Source: Bradysia coprophila
Lineage: Eukaryota > Arthropoda > Insecta > Diptera > Sciaridae
DNA: 64,000 bases
Reading direction: 5' to 3'
Assembly: GCF_014529535.1 (NCBI RefSeq)
Contig: NC_050736.1
Location: 558,001 to 622,000, forward strand
Shown: positions 1 through 10,008 of the stretch, piece after piece
Numbering within the stretch: position 1 is the stretch's first letter
Layout of the letters: every line of letters begins with the position of its first letter
Notes under the pieces: model-generated
What the model was told of the DNA's origin: nothing
What the model saw: the letters and a program-made list of their open reading frames with translations, nothing else
Database searches by the model: none
Position numbers and translations under genes: made by a program

Positions 1-1921
1 CAGAAGAGCAATATCGAGGACCGAAGATTGTACAGTTAAACATCAAATTTTTGCCATAAAGACGATTCATTTTTTTTGTCATAGACACACAGGAAAGTGA
101 AATATGACAATTTTTTTTGAAAAAAATATGGGAAATTTTTAAAGAATTTTAGGGAATTTTCAAGAAACAAGAACTGGTAAATTAGGCCCTCTGCATGAAA
201 AGTTGTATAGACATCTGTTGTGGACGGTTTATTTTAGGCACTTAAGCCTTTAGGCAGGTTATACCGTCCACAACAGATACGTAAATAACTATTCATTAAG
301 AGACATCGGTGCTTAGCTACAATTGTAGCCTGAATTTGCGTGTCTCGCATATCATTTTTGATGATATTTTTCATCAGAATCTTTTTTTTAATGTACGCCC
401 GCAATAACGACCACGAATGTGGTAGCTTTAAAATAAAAATTAGTTTTGGTTGTAGTCGTTTGATCATTTCGGAGAAAAGTGAGCAATTTACCGAAATTTT
501 CATAAAATGCTCGGTTTTCTTACCCACTTGACAAAGTGAGTTCCTTAGAATAACGTTTTGCGTCGAAAAGGTCAAAATGCCCCAGCTCTAATAGAGTATA
601 CGCAGCACGGAACAATTTTGCTTAGTAAACGTTTGTCGTCAGGACAAATAAGAATAGTATATTTCAACATACCCCATTACACACAAGATGTGTGTGCACG
701 CGCGGGCGAGGCTCAAGCGAAAACACATATCGAGTGTGTATTGGGGTATTTTGAAAGTTATTTTTCTGTAATAGTGAGAGTGTGTTGGTGGTGCATTCCG
801 TCCCAACCGTTACTTTCCTTCTCGACCGTTTATTTTCCCTACCAACCGATTCATATCATATCTCACCAATACACTCTCACGTATACAGAAAAGAATAAAA
901 ATATGAAGTGAAGAAGACAGGTTTTGCAATTGACAATTCCATCGACCGAGTTATAATCATTTCCCTCTCTGGCGTATCGCGGTTATTTGTTGTACATATT
1001 TGGGATAATCACTGATTATACTTCAGTATAACGATGTATGACTATAAGGGTATTACTACCGCATAAACCTGTATAAAAAAAAAGAATGTTATGCAGTGAC
1101 CATATTAGTATACACCCAAAGATGCATTAGAAAATCTACACTGAATTTATCGTTCACAAAAATTAATGTTCTTGAAGTAATTATTGACATAATATCATGT
1201 TAAGTCTTAAAACCGACTCAAAAACAATAAAATCCCAGAACAGGTGAATAATTTACTATTTTGTTAATACAACGTCATTGCCAGATTTATCCATATTTAC
1301 AAAATAAGAAATCGACAAGGTAGACGGAATAGCTATAAAGCATCTGAATTGTAATTGTAAATGGCGCTCAGCTCATATGGAACTATGCATTTACATTACC
1401 TTATCACGTAAAACATAGTACATACGGTGTGGTGGAAAATTTATATTACCACTCTTCCCACGGACTAAATGTACTATTACACCCTATACTAGTAGACAAT
1501 AAGAGTAATAGTAATTGCGTCCGAGGTTCAAAATTTTTATTTTTGGTGACGTATTGGCCGATTGGCCCGACCCGAAGGAGAGGACCGTATTCCCATTCGT
1601 TAAAATAAAAATTTTGAACCTCGTACAGTGCTTTTCGTGAATAGGCAATGTAAATGCATATTTCATATTAGCTAAACGCCATTTACATTGCCGTATCACG
1701 TAAACAAATTTTAAACAAAAAACAACGAAAGCTTCACTGTTCGACACTGAGCTGTGAAAACATATTTTAAAAATACTTAACTGTAGCAAGGCAACGTCGT
1801 CAGACATAACAGGTGAACAATCAGTATAAATACAAAATAGAAAATTGTTTAATTATCATACCTTTTTGTACTTCGTACTGAACTAGTTGTACATTTTGAG
1901 AATATCTCAGTTAGCAATAAT

Positions 1922-3394
1922 ATGAAGGTAAATCGCTTAACAGTACATAGTCGTTTAATTACATAAAATTCGAAGTTCCAACGTTACTTTTCATTAGTAC
2001 GAATTTATTGAAATTGTTCTTAAAACCAAATGTGTAATCGTAGTGTACGTGAAATCACTGTTTTGAGTCCTTTGAACATAGTGATTACTAAGGGATAACG
2101 TTCAACATATTCATTGTTATCCTACCGATTTCAGAAAGACATTCCACATGTTCTAATAATTGGTGCTGGAGTATCTGGTCTGACAACAGCATGGGTTCTC
2201 CTAGATCGGGGTTATAAAATCACGGTCATTGCAGCGAAATATGCTTCGAAAGACGAAAAAATCACTTCACAAATCGCTGGTGCGTTATGGGAATGGCCAC
2301 CCCCTGTTTGTGGAAGATATTGGCATTGGGAAGACATATGTTTGGACAATTTGAAGCGACGGTGCTTGGTTTCTTTTCATCGTTTCAACACATTAGCTGA
2401 TAATCCAGAGACAGGTGTACGAATGTGTAAATCGAATTTATTTTTTGGTCGACCTATACAGTCCTGTCCTGCGCAGACTAGAAAATTAGCTGAAATTAAG
2501 GAAACCCTGCCAGGTTTCCGTCACGATATTAAAATTGTTGAAGAGCTGGGTGCTAATCCGGACTATGGAATAGTTGATAGCTACTGCCATTTGGCACCCA
2601 TAATCGATTCTGACCAATACATGGATTGGCTCATTAATTACCTAAAATCTCGTGACAATATAAAATTTTTCACTCGCGAAATTAAAGGTAACTTATTGGC
2701 ACAAGAATGCGAATTACTGACATACTACGAAGCTGATATGATTGTAAACTGTACTGGCATAAATGCTAAGGAACTAGTTGGCGACGACACTGTCTTTTCT
2801 TTACGTGGTGCATATTTTCGTATGATTAATGACGGATCAAAATTCCGGAAAATTAACGAGGCAATGATGGTCACGTTAGATGGTGAAGAGTCTAACGACA
2901 TGATTTTCATAGTACCACGGAATAATAATACAGTGATCTTAGGCGCAATAGGCGAAAGGGAAGTATTAGATCTGAATATAAATTTGGAAAATTATCCACC
3001 CTTGAAAAAAATGTTAGAACGAGATTTGGCATTTTATCCTGACCTTAAGAATGGAGAATTTGATCCTGACTATCCGATTGCTATTGGAATACGACCATTT
3101 CGTAGGACGCATGTACAACTTGGACGAGAGCGAAAGGATTCAAGAATTGTGCATAACTACGGGCACGGTGATAGCGGGTATGCTCTTATCAAGATAAGTA
3201 ACAAATCTGATCACTAATGAGTATTCATTCACAGGTATACATTGAGCTTTGGGTGTGCAGAAGATGTTGCAGATATTATTGATGAAATGAGCAAGGAAAT
3301 TTTTATTAAAAAAGAAAATGTACCTACTATCTCTAAAAATATGTGTAACGGGTCATCCATAAATTACGTAACGCAAGAGGGAAAGGGGGTCTAG
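1922..3394 (+). CDS. D-amino-acid-oxidase-like flavoenzyme, left-arm copy
   Basis: Proposed exons are 1922-1927 (ATG AAG, then GTAAAT), 2135-3177 and 3235-3394, giving 402 residues. The second exon follows a CCGATTTCAG acceptor. Residues 8-17 form the FAD-binding beta strand with GAGVSG. The C-terminal HNYGHGDSG motif (from about residue 342) spans the second intron and continues as YTLSFGCAEDVAD, the usual D-amino-acid-oxidase ending. The family oxidatively deaminates D-amino acids to 2-oxo acids, ammonia and peroxide, usually in peroxisomes. The segment AGALWEWPPPVCGR resembles bacterial and fungal family members more than the classical animal enzymes I know; that is from memory. The last ~15 codons and the stop lie inside a TIR element, so there is no C-terminal SKL-type peroxisomal signal. 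The tiny first exon is the weakest part of the model. Confidence 0.85.
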
Positions 3395-3508
3395 GGCTTG
3401 TGTGACATTCTATTCATTTTTGTTAAAACCGCATACATTTTGCGTGACATGGGGTTAGGTGATATTAAAAATGGAGATTTTAGCGTTACATAATTTATGA
3501 ACACCCGT
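3348..3508. repeat. 161 bp TIR element supplying the oxidase stop codon (left arm)
   Basis: The ends are inverted: ACGGGTCATCCATAAATTAC at the left, and at the right a run whose complement starts ACGGGTGTTCATAAATTATG. The interior has no coding capacity of its own. The oxidase reading frame enters at codon AAC GGG and stops at TAG 3392-3394, inside the element. The right-arm copy lies at 19732-19892. GGGT-type ends joined to an ATAAATTA-GTAACGC core look like a widespread insect MITE; family assignment is from memory. Confidence 0.75.
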
Positions 3509-3716
3509 TCCTGCATACGTAGTCAAAATAAAAATTTCTTCTTTTATTGTTGAAGATATTTTTCATTTGAATTAACTTCTTTAAGGTATTCGCGTCACAT
3601 TCAAAGATTGGATGCATAGAGTTCGCTTTCTATGTAACATGAGTGTTATGATATTATAATGGTTCGTTGCCAATTTGCAACGTTAAAAATATCGAATGTC
3701 TTGTTTATAACTCTAT

Positions 3717-3788
3717 GATTGGATGCGTTGAAGAGGACTTGATTGGATGCGTTGAAGAAGATTTGATTGGATGCGTTGAAGATGACTT
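3717..3788. repeat. Three 24 bp tandem units (left arm)
   Basis: The unit begins GATTGGATGCGTTGAAGA and repeats three times with single-base changes. The mirror set is at about 19452-19523. A related partial unit (GATTGGATGCATAGAG) lies about 110 bp upstream. The array is downstream of the oxidase stop codon. Confidence 0.85.
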
Positions 3789-3989
3789 TAGAGAGAGAGA
3801 GGCCAGGTTTCATTAACAACTAAAAGGCCTAATATTTGAGAAATGATTCTTAAAAGATTTCCAAAAAGAACTGAAAATTTTGTGAGTCCATTCACTTGAA
3901 ATGTGCCGAGTCCTGACATTTTGCTAAACCCTAAATGTCAGCCCTTCCAAGTGAGGGCGTTATGCCTTGCCAAAATGGTTTAAAGTTTC

Positions 3990-4548
3990 GTAAAATAAAT
4001 AGGATGACTAAAACATTGCAAATGTGACAATTTCGTATTATTTTTTAAATCATATAGACTTTGTTCAAGTGTGCATGACGCTTACATGATAATTAGTCAC
4101 GTAAAGCACGAAATTAAGAACAGTTTATTGTTTTTACAGGTGGGTGATGCTTACACGAGCCTTGATGAGTTATTGTAATTTAACACGTGTAGTATAGCAA
4201 CATTTTAATTTCAGAAGAAGAAAAAACCATCTGATGTACTTAGTACAACATTTATACTTGTTCAGTTATTTATGTAACAAGAATCGTATAAAGGTATGTA
4301 AGTTACGAGGCGAAGCCGATACCAACATACGATTCGTGTTTTATATAACGTTTTATGGTTCAGAAGGAGTGGTAAAAAGTACATCCATTTAACTACTAGT
4401 GAATGGGATGTTTTGCATAATAGATGTGAGATTGCAACACATCGTCTGCGCAAAACCCCCATGTACTAACGTATTAGCAACAATATTTAATGTACAGCCG
4501 TGTGATCCTCATTTTTTCCAACGTCAATTTACGCACTAATGTGCAAAT
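3990..4548. other. Spacer start with a small hairpin, no gene seen
   Basis: This AT-rich stretch is just inside the left arm. A short inverted pair (AACAAGAATCGTAT at about 4277-4290 and ATACGATTCGTGTT at 4327-4340) encloses GAGGCGAAGCCGATACC. No reading frame here looks coding. Confidence 0.5.
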
Positions 4549-5172
4549 ATATATATCGTCGGCACCATGACTAAAGGGCATATCTCCGATATCTCAGGAA
4601 CTACTGAACCGATACTTTTTTTTCCCTGAAAGGTAGTAACATGTTATGAATTTTGAGCTTTAAAAAAATCAGTGAAATCAGCATTTTTCGTCGTATTCTC
4701 TAAAGGCTTTTCTGTTTTTCCACAACAACTTCCGAACCGTATGGCCGATTGATTTCATGTCGAGCTCAAAATTCATCACTTTTGGCTACAACCTTTCAGG
4801 ACAAAATAAAAAAAAATCAAAATCGGCTCAAAATTTGTTTAAAATAAGCTGGCCTTTACAGTTTTTCGACAATATCTTTTGAACCATATGGTCGGTGGAC
4901 TTTACGTCGGGCTCAAAATTCATAACTTTTCACTGCCTTTCAACAACAGTTATTTACGTATCGATTGAGTAGGCCGAAAGAGTTACGTATTAAGTTTTGT
5001 ATGCTTGCTAAGAGGACCTAAAGTAAAGAAATGTCAATTCAAGGGGCGAAAGCGAAAGCTTTCAGCCCGCGAATTGACAGCTTTACTTTCGGTCCTCTTA
5101 GTAAGCATACAAAAAAAAGTTTCTGAGATATCGGAGATACGCCCTTTAGTTATGTTGCCGACGATATATATA
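4549..5172. repeat. ~620 bp TIR element with a nested hairpin
   Basis: Terminal inverted repeats of about 50 bp start ATATATATCGTCGGCA on each side and run through TATCTCCGATATCTCAG. Inside, at about 4998-5108, a second inverted pair (GTATGCTTGCTAAGAGGACC against its complement) forms a hairpin. There is no transposase-like frame, so it is probably a non-autonomous DNA transposon. Confidence 0.8.
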
Positions 5173-5789
5173 TGAAAATCCATATCACCACTAGTGGCGA
5201 AAGTAAAATAAAGACAAACAGAAAAAAAAGTTCATTAGATCGCCACCCAAATCACTCATGAAAAAGTTCTGTTTTCGCAACGCAGTTGCAGAAATACATT
5301 TTATGGGTGTTATGAGTGTCACGTTATGCCATTATTTAATTCGAAACGTTTATAAACACAATTTTATTTATTTTCAATGAATTGCGACAAAAAAGACTGC
5401 TCATAATATTGGTTCGGCCAGTAAAAAATCGATCTTTTCATAAAAATACAAAAATTTTATCCAAAAACGTGAGGCAAAGTCAACTTTACTTCACAGAGCC
5501 AAAGATTACCTAAAGTTTTTGAATAATAGTACATAATAGTACAATGGGGAAAATGATAGAAATGGTACTTATTGTATGCTTACGGTGTTTACTTACATTG
5601 GCTACGCCTCGATAGGTAAATTTCACACAAGAAGTCCTTTTCCATCATTTGCCGCATAAGTAATGTACTATAAAAAGTTAGGTAAACAAACTGATAATAG
5701 CACGACAAATAAGTAACGACATGTGATTTATTCAACGCAGAGTTTCCCTAGGGAGATAATAGTTATTTATAACATCCAGTTGAAAGTAC

Positions 5790-6279
5790 TTTTATCTCCT
5801 GCAAGCTGATATTTCATACATTACGCGTTTCTGCATATAAACACAAACACATACATAACCACAGCCTATACGATTGGATAATTCACACATAACCCACCTA
5901 GGGTAAATTTACTTTCCATCTACATATTTGAAAAAAAAAATCGCCGAACGGCGGAAGCGAACACGGGACCAGCAGCATATCAACCAAACACGCTGACCAC
6001 TACGCCAACAAATCACATAACGCGATGCAATTGGTGTCGGTAGTGGTTCGTTCGTCACTTCTACATCGATCAAATAATCAGAGTAGTCGGAATGATGTGA
6101 TTTGAACGAAATGTTGAGGTGGATAGTATATGTGTGTGAGTAAGTAAATAAAGGATTCTCTGTATGATGTTTTTTTTGTGAATGCGTTTTAAAACCACAT
6201 GCTTAATTAATTAATTTTAAATCCAAATTTTTGTGGTTATTTCGCTAATGTATGAAATATCAGCTTGCAGGAGATAAAA
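5790..6279. repeat. 490 bp TIR element carrying a tRNA-like unit
   Basis: A TIR of about 34 bp begins TTTTATCTCCTGCAAGCTGA and returns inverted at 6246-6279. The interior contains a tRNA-like segment on the minus strand and no coding frame. Bases 5173-5789 to its left are AT-rich with nothing recognised. Confidence 0.75.
5931..6014 (-). other. tRNA-derived Pol III unit (SINE-like or tRNA pseudogene)
   Basis: Read on the minus strand there is a full A box, TGGCGTAGTGG (5998-6008), then a B-box-like GTTCGCTTCC near 5954-5963, then a run of ten T (5931-5940) as a Pol III terminator. Between the boxes is GGTCAGCGTGTTTGG, as in tRNA heads of insect SINEs. The arms do not fold into a proper cloverleaf, so it is not called as a working tRNA. 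Confidence 0.5.
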
Positions 6280-6285
6280 CATTGT

Positions 6286-6405
6286 TCTACCTTGGTGTAT
6301 ATTTCTCGAATCACTTCTTATGTACAATTGTATACACACTCGCTGGCGCTCGTTATATACAATTGTACATACGAAGTTATTCTCGAAATATACACCAAGG
6401 TAGAA
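6286..6405. repeat. 120 bp foldback with ~50 bp arms
   Basis: TTCTACCTTGGTGTATATTT at the left is matched by its complement at the right end. The arms meet at a GC-rich core containing ACTCGCTGGCGCTCGT. It sits 7 bp from the preceding TIR element. A foldback with a similar core (ACTCGCTTCGCTCGT) occurs at 42717-42808. Bases 6406-7012 to the wda start hold nothing else recognised. Confidence 0.75.
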
Positions 6406-7012
6406 AATGTACTATATGAGGCTTTAGATGTGTAATTGTGAGTCGAGACCGTAGGTCGAAGGTTAAAATTGGCGTACGTATCTATAGGATTAAGATCTTT
6501 CCTTCTACAAGTAGGTAATCTTAATATCTTCTCTTTTCAATTTTTACATTTAGTTTTTTGGACACCCCTAATAAACACCAGGTAAAAATATTTTTTTAGA
6601 AATTAGTTCGAGCTCTTCGCATTTGAATCGTGGTTTTAACGTTTCACAGACGGCAAGCATTTTGAATCCTAAGTTGTCCACCTAAGTGTGGGTTTATACA
6701 ATTTATGTATACAGATGTGCACAGATGGATGGTAGAGGCGATTTCGCGAACTTTATGCCCAAGGTATGAAAATGACTAAACATTGTGTCTTTGAGTTTGA
6801 CGGTTTTCGTTTATTTAAAATCTTCTACTTCATTTGTTACAACAAAAATATTTTCTTATTTTTGTCGTCTTTGTCGCTAACAAATGCATAATCGATTCCA
6901 TTTTAATCTAGTCCCTCTAGTCCTACCCAACTCATATGAAACTGACAAACTGACAACACCGCGCCAACCGGACTGTCACTCCACACATGTTTAAAAATAA
7001 ATGTATTGAAAA

Positions 7013-9708
7013 ATGGCTGATACAGCTAAACATCGAAACATAAACAATAGTGCGAATAATGGAAGGAAATCAAAAAATGAAATAATCAGATCAGCATTGG
7101 GGTCATATCTGAAACAACGAAACTATTCGGTAAGTTTCATACATCCGAAAGACCGCTCCGGCCGACGTCAGTGCTGTGTAAAACTAATTTTTTTGCCAAA
7201 ACGATTTTGTTTTTGTGCTGATCCTGAAGAATTCCGAAAAGTTTCGCAAATCCGATCTGGCATTACTACAAAGCAACAAGCAAATGGAATTTGGTTCTAT
7301 GTTGGATGACGATGTGTCGAAAGTAAACTCATTTCTTTATTCGAATGTGCTATGTCTCAACAAGGACTCTAATGTCGTTGAACAATTTGCAAAGTAGGCG
7401 CACACCTTTGGTTATAAATACTTTACAGAACAACTAAATTCTATTGCTTACCATTGACAGATTCCAGCAGTTTGTGCAATCGCAACCCTTACCATACAAG
7501 AACGAATTAGAAGTTATTTTACGTCCACTTCTTTGCCATTTGTACATTGAACTACTGAAGGGAAAAGACTCTTCAGTTGCATTGGAATTTCTGAAAAAGT
7601 TTGCCGACGGTGTCATTGGACCAGTGGAGAGTATTGCGAATCCGCTGCCGAACAAAATCAACGGAAGTTCATTAACTCAAATAACATTTTTTAACGAAAC
7701 GGATAACGAGAATTCCACTCAGCAATACTTTAAGGAACTGGTTCAACTGATGTCACAATGTCTGCGCATCGAAGACCTGGATCATATGGAATTGACGCGA
7801 AATTTCCGATACTCTAAATACGAAATCGAACTGTCGTTGCAATCACTTTTCGCATTAAAACATTTTCTGGTCAAAAATGGTCATGTGTTGCTACTGCATG
7901 TGTTACAGACATGGTTTTGGTTCGATGTCACCGATGCACGAGATTCCGACGACGATGATATTTGTATGGTAGGTGAACGACCGGAGAACGGAACTGAAGA
8001 TGAAAGCTGTGAAAACGAATCGGACGGTGGTTGTCAGTCAGTAATGTCGATCAAAATAAAGGAAGTGTCTGAACGTTTAGTGAAAACAGAAAATGAAGAC
8101 GAAAGCGAGAAAGTGAAAAAGGTTTTAGAAGCGGACTTGATGGCAAAGAAGCGAATAACTCATAAGTTAAAGCATCTGCGACGTACAGTATTAGAAATGA
8201 AAACGCACGAACAGCCGGTACGAGTATTTAAAGTGGAGAATGGAACAAGCAGGTTAGTAATGAAGGTAATGAATGACGGTAAAATTGCATCACTCCATGG
8301 GTTAATTTTTCTATTAGGCTAGCGTCGGCAACAATCGATCCTGCACAATGCCATCTAGCTGGCGGCTTTGAAGATTCCACCATCCAATTGTTTCAACTAA
8401 ATCGAAGTACAATCGGAGGACGTAAACCGTATATGTCCATCACAAAACGATGTTGCCAATGGAGTCTGGAGAATAGTTCCGAGATATCATCCGATGACGA
8501 CGATGATGACACGGATACTAAATATAAATATTGTAAGCCAGGCACTTCCAAAACAGAACAAAGGCGAAAATTGGCTGAACAACGATCTACAGAAAATATT
8601 TTGTAAGTTTAACGCAACAGCGACAGCAGTACAGAATTAATTAATCATACCGACTCTCTGTAGCACCGAATCTGGATGCGTTGCTCTTCGGGGTCACAAC
8701 AAAGGAGTTACGGATTTGGTTTTCTCAAAGGAGCATCCTCTTCTCTTCAGTGCTTCCAAAGACAATACAATGCGAGCGTGGAAAGCAACAGATTACAGTT
8801 GCGGAGCCGTGTACAGGTATTCTGGTGCCGAGATCAATGAGAACTTCGGCATTACATAACTTTACATTACAGGGGCCATAACTATCCAATTTGGTGTGTT
8901 GCTGAAAGTTCAGTCGGTATGTATTTGGCGACTGGGTCGAAAGATCTTACGGCGAGATTATGGTCCACTGATCGTGAATATCCACTGCAGACGTACATTG
9001 GACACACACAAGATGTTGATGTAAGTGTTTCGTTCATACCAAACAACATTTTCGTGAAACTCATTTGCAATGTGACACAGGCAGTCGCTTTTCATCCGAA
9101 TGGAAATTACTTGGCCACCGGATCAACCGATTTGACGGTGCGATTATGGTGTGTGACTAGTGGCAAACTGTTTCGCGTATTTACTGATTGCCATCTACCC
9201 GTGCACTGTGTCAGTTTCAGTCCAGATGGTAAACTGTTAGCCGCTGCCGGTAACTATCTCTTTGTTCATTTTGATTGTTGACCCGTCCCGCATACATTTC
9301 TTGCGTGTTAACCAGGTGAAGAATCGAAAATTCGGATATTTGATTTGGCTGCCGGATCTCAACTATGCGAACTAAAGGAACATACGACACCTGTGTGCGA
9401 CATTGTTTGGAGCCAATTCGGAAATAGATTGGCGTCAACGTGTTCGGACGGTACCGTTCGAGTGTTCAATGTGAATAATAAGACTGTCTCGTAAGTGAAA
9501 CTCACGATAAAAAAAAATCATGAAAATTGTTCGATTGAAACCATTTCCTTCTAGCAGCTCATCTATCAATCCGTCGTCATCCTCATCATCGTCAACAGCA
9601 TCGTCGAGCAATAACAAATTATTGTACTCCTACGTATCCGGTTGCAAGCGATCTGTTAAAGTTTTTTTTAATTCGGATGGAAGTGTTTCGTGTATTGGAC
9701 ACTCGTGA
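7013..9708 (+). CDS. wda: TAF5L-type WD40 subunit of the SAGA complex
   Basis: Nine exons: 7013-7129, 7230-7393, 7461-8252, 8318-8602, 8664-8816, 8873-9020, 9081-9249, 9316-9490 and 9555-9708. All phases agree, giving 718 residues, close to what I recall for fly Wda (about 740). The N-terminus has a LisH-like helix (IIRSALGSYLKQRNYS), followed by the TAF5 N-terminal domain (about residues 95-250). A low-complexity acidic stretch comes before WD40 repeats carrying GH...RLW signatures such as YLATGSKDLTARLW and YLATGSTDLTVRLW. The serine tract in the last exon is low complexity. TAF5L/Wda is a scaffold of the histone acetyltransferase SAGA in the nucleus; its relative TAF5 serves TFIID. The ADD/SAGA-type match is closer to TAF5L than to TAF5 around the first WD repeat (CHLAGGFEDSTIQLF). 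The start of exon 2 could be 12 bp further in. Confidence 0.9.
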
Positions 9709-9843
9709 TGGAGATGTCAGCCGAAATTGAATGAAATTTACAAATAAATTTGATTTGTTGTCCAGTGTAGGATTTGAATTTATTATGCTGACTTGGATTC
9801 GTCGACTTTTGGGAAAGTAGATTGAAAAAGATTTTGTATTTAG

Positions 9844-10008
9844 GTAAGAAAGCATCAGTCCTCCACGGAAACGATGCCTTCTGTGGTGCGTCATGCAAAA
9901 GACACTTCACAAGCAACGAATTCTACCGTCCTACATCCAACAAACCTGGCCGAAGGAGCCTTGGCTGCTTCGTTTTCAGTTACGGGAAACCGGATAGTCT
10001 ATCACTGA
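9844..10008 (+). other. Orphan exon-like reading frame
   Basis: After a TTTTGTATTTAG acceptor-like run, an open frame of 54 codons ends in TGA at 10006-10008. Its composition (PSVVRHAKDTSQATNSTVL, then LAEGALAASF) and low bias against GC codons look coding, unlike the flanks. No donor partner is visible; its phase does not suit the last intron of wda. It could be the remnant or last exon of another gene. I do not recognise it. Confidence 0.3.

Larger units (their letters stand above)
1..3989 (+). repeat. Left arm of a ~4 kb inverted repeat
   Basis: The arm reads as the reverse complement of 19253-23238. I saw only about three differences over 4 kb: two near base 30 and one extra C near 670. 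Homopolymer runs agree in length. The inner border is sharp at 3989/19253, after the shared run ending AAAGTTTC. The outer border cannot be set because the match reaches base 1. Inside lie a D-amino-acid-oxidase-like gene, a hairpin at 212-281 (arms with TCTGTTGTGGACGGT), foldbacks at 668-750, 774-880 and 1519-1624, a palindrome near 1635-1705, a TIR element at 3348-3508 and three 24 bp tandem units. Bases 1-1921 hold no gene I can support. Confidence 0.95.

Noticed and set aside
1-3989. The 4 kb arm as a single large transposon
   Set aside because: No transposase and no terminal inverted repeats delimiting the arm were found; it reads as duplicated ordinary DNA with a gene and small elements.
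4262-4462. 66-residue minus-strand frame
   Set aside because: Overlaps a small hairpin in repeat-rich DNA and has no coding character.
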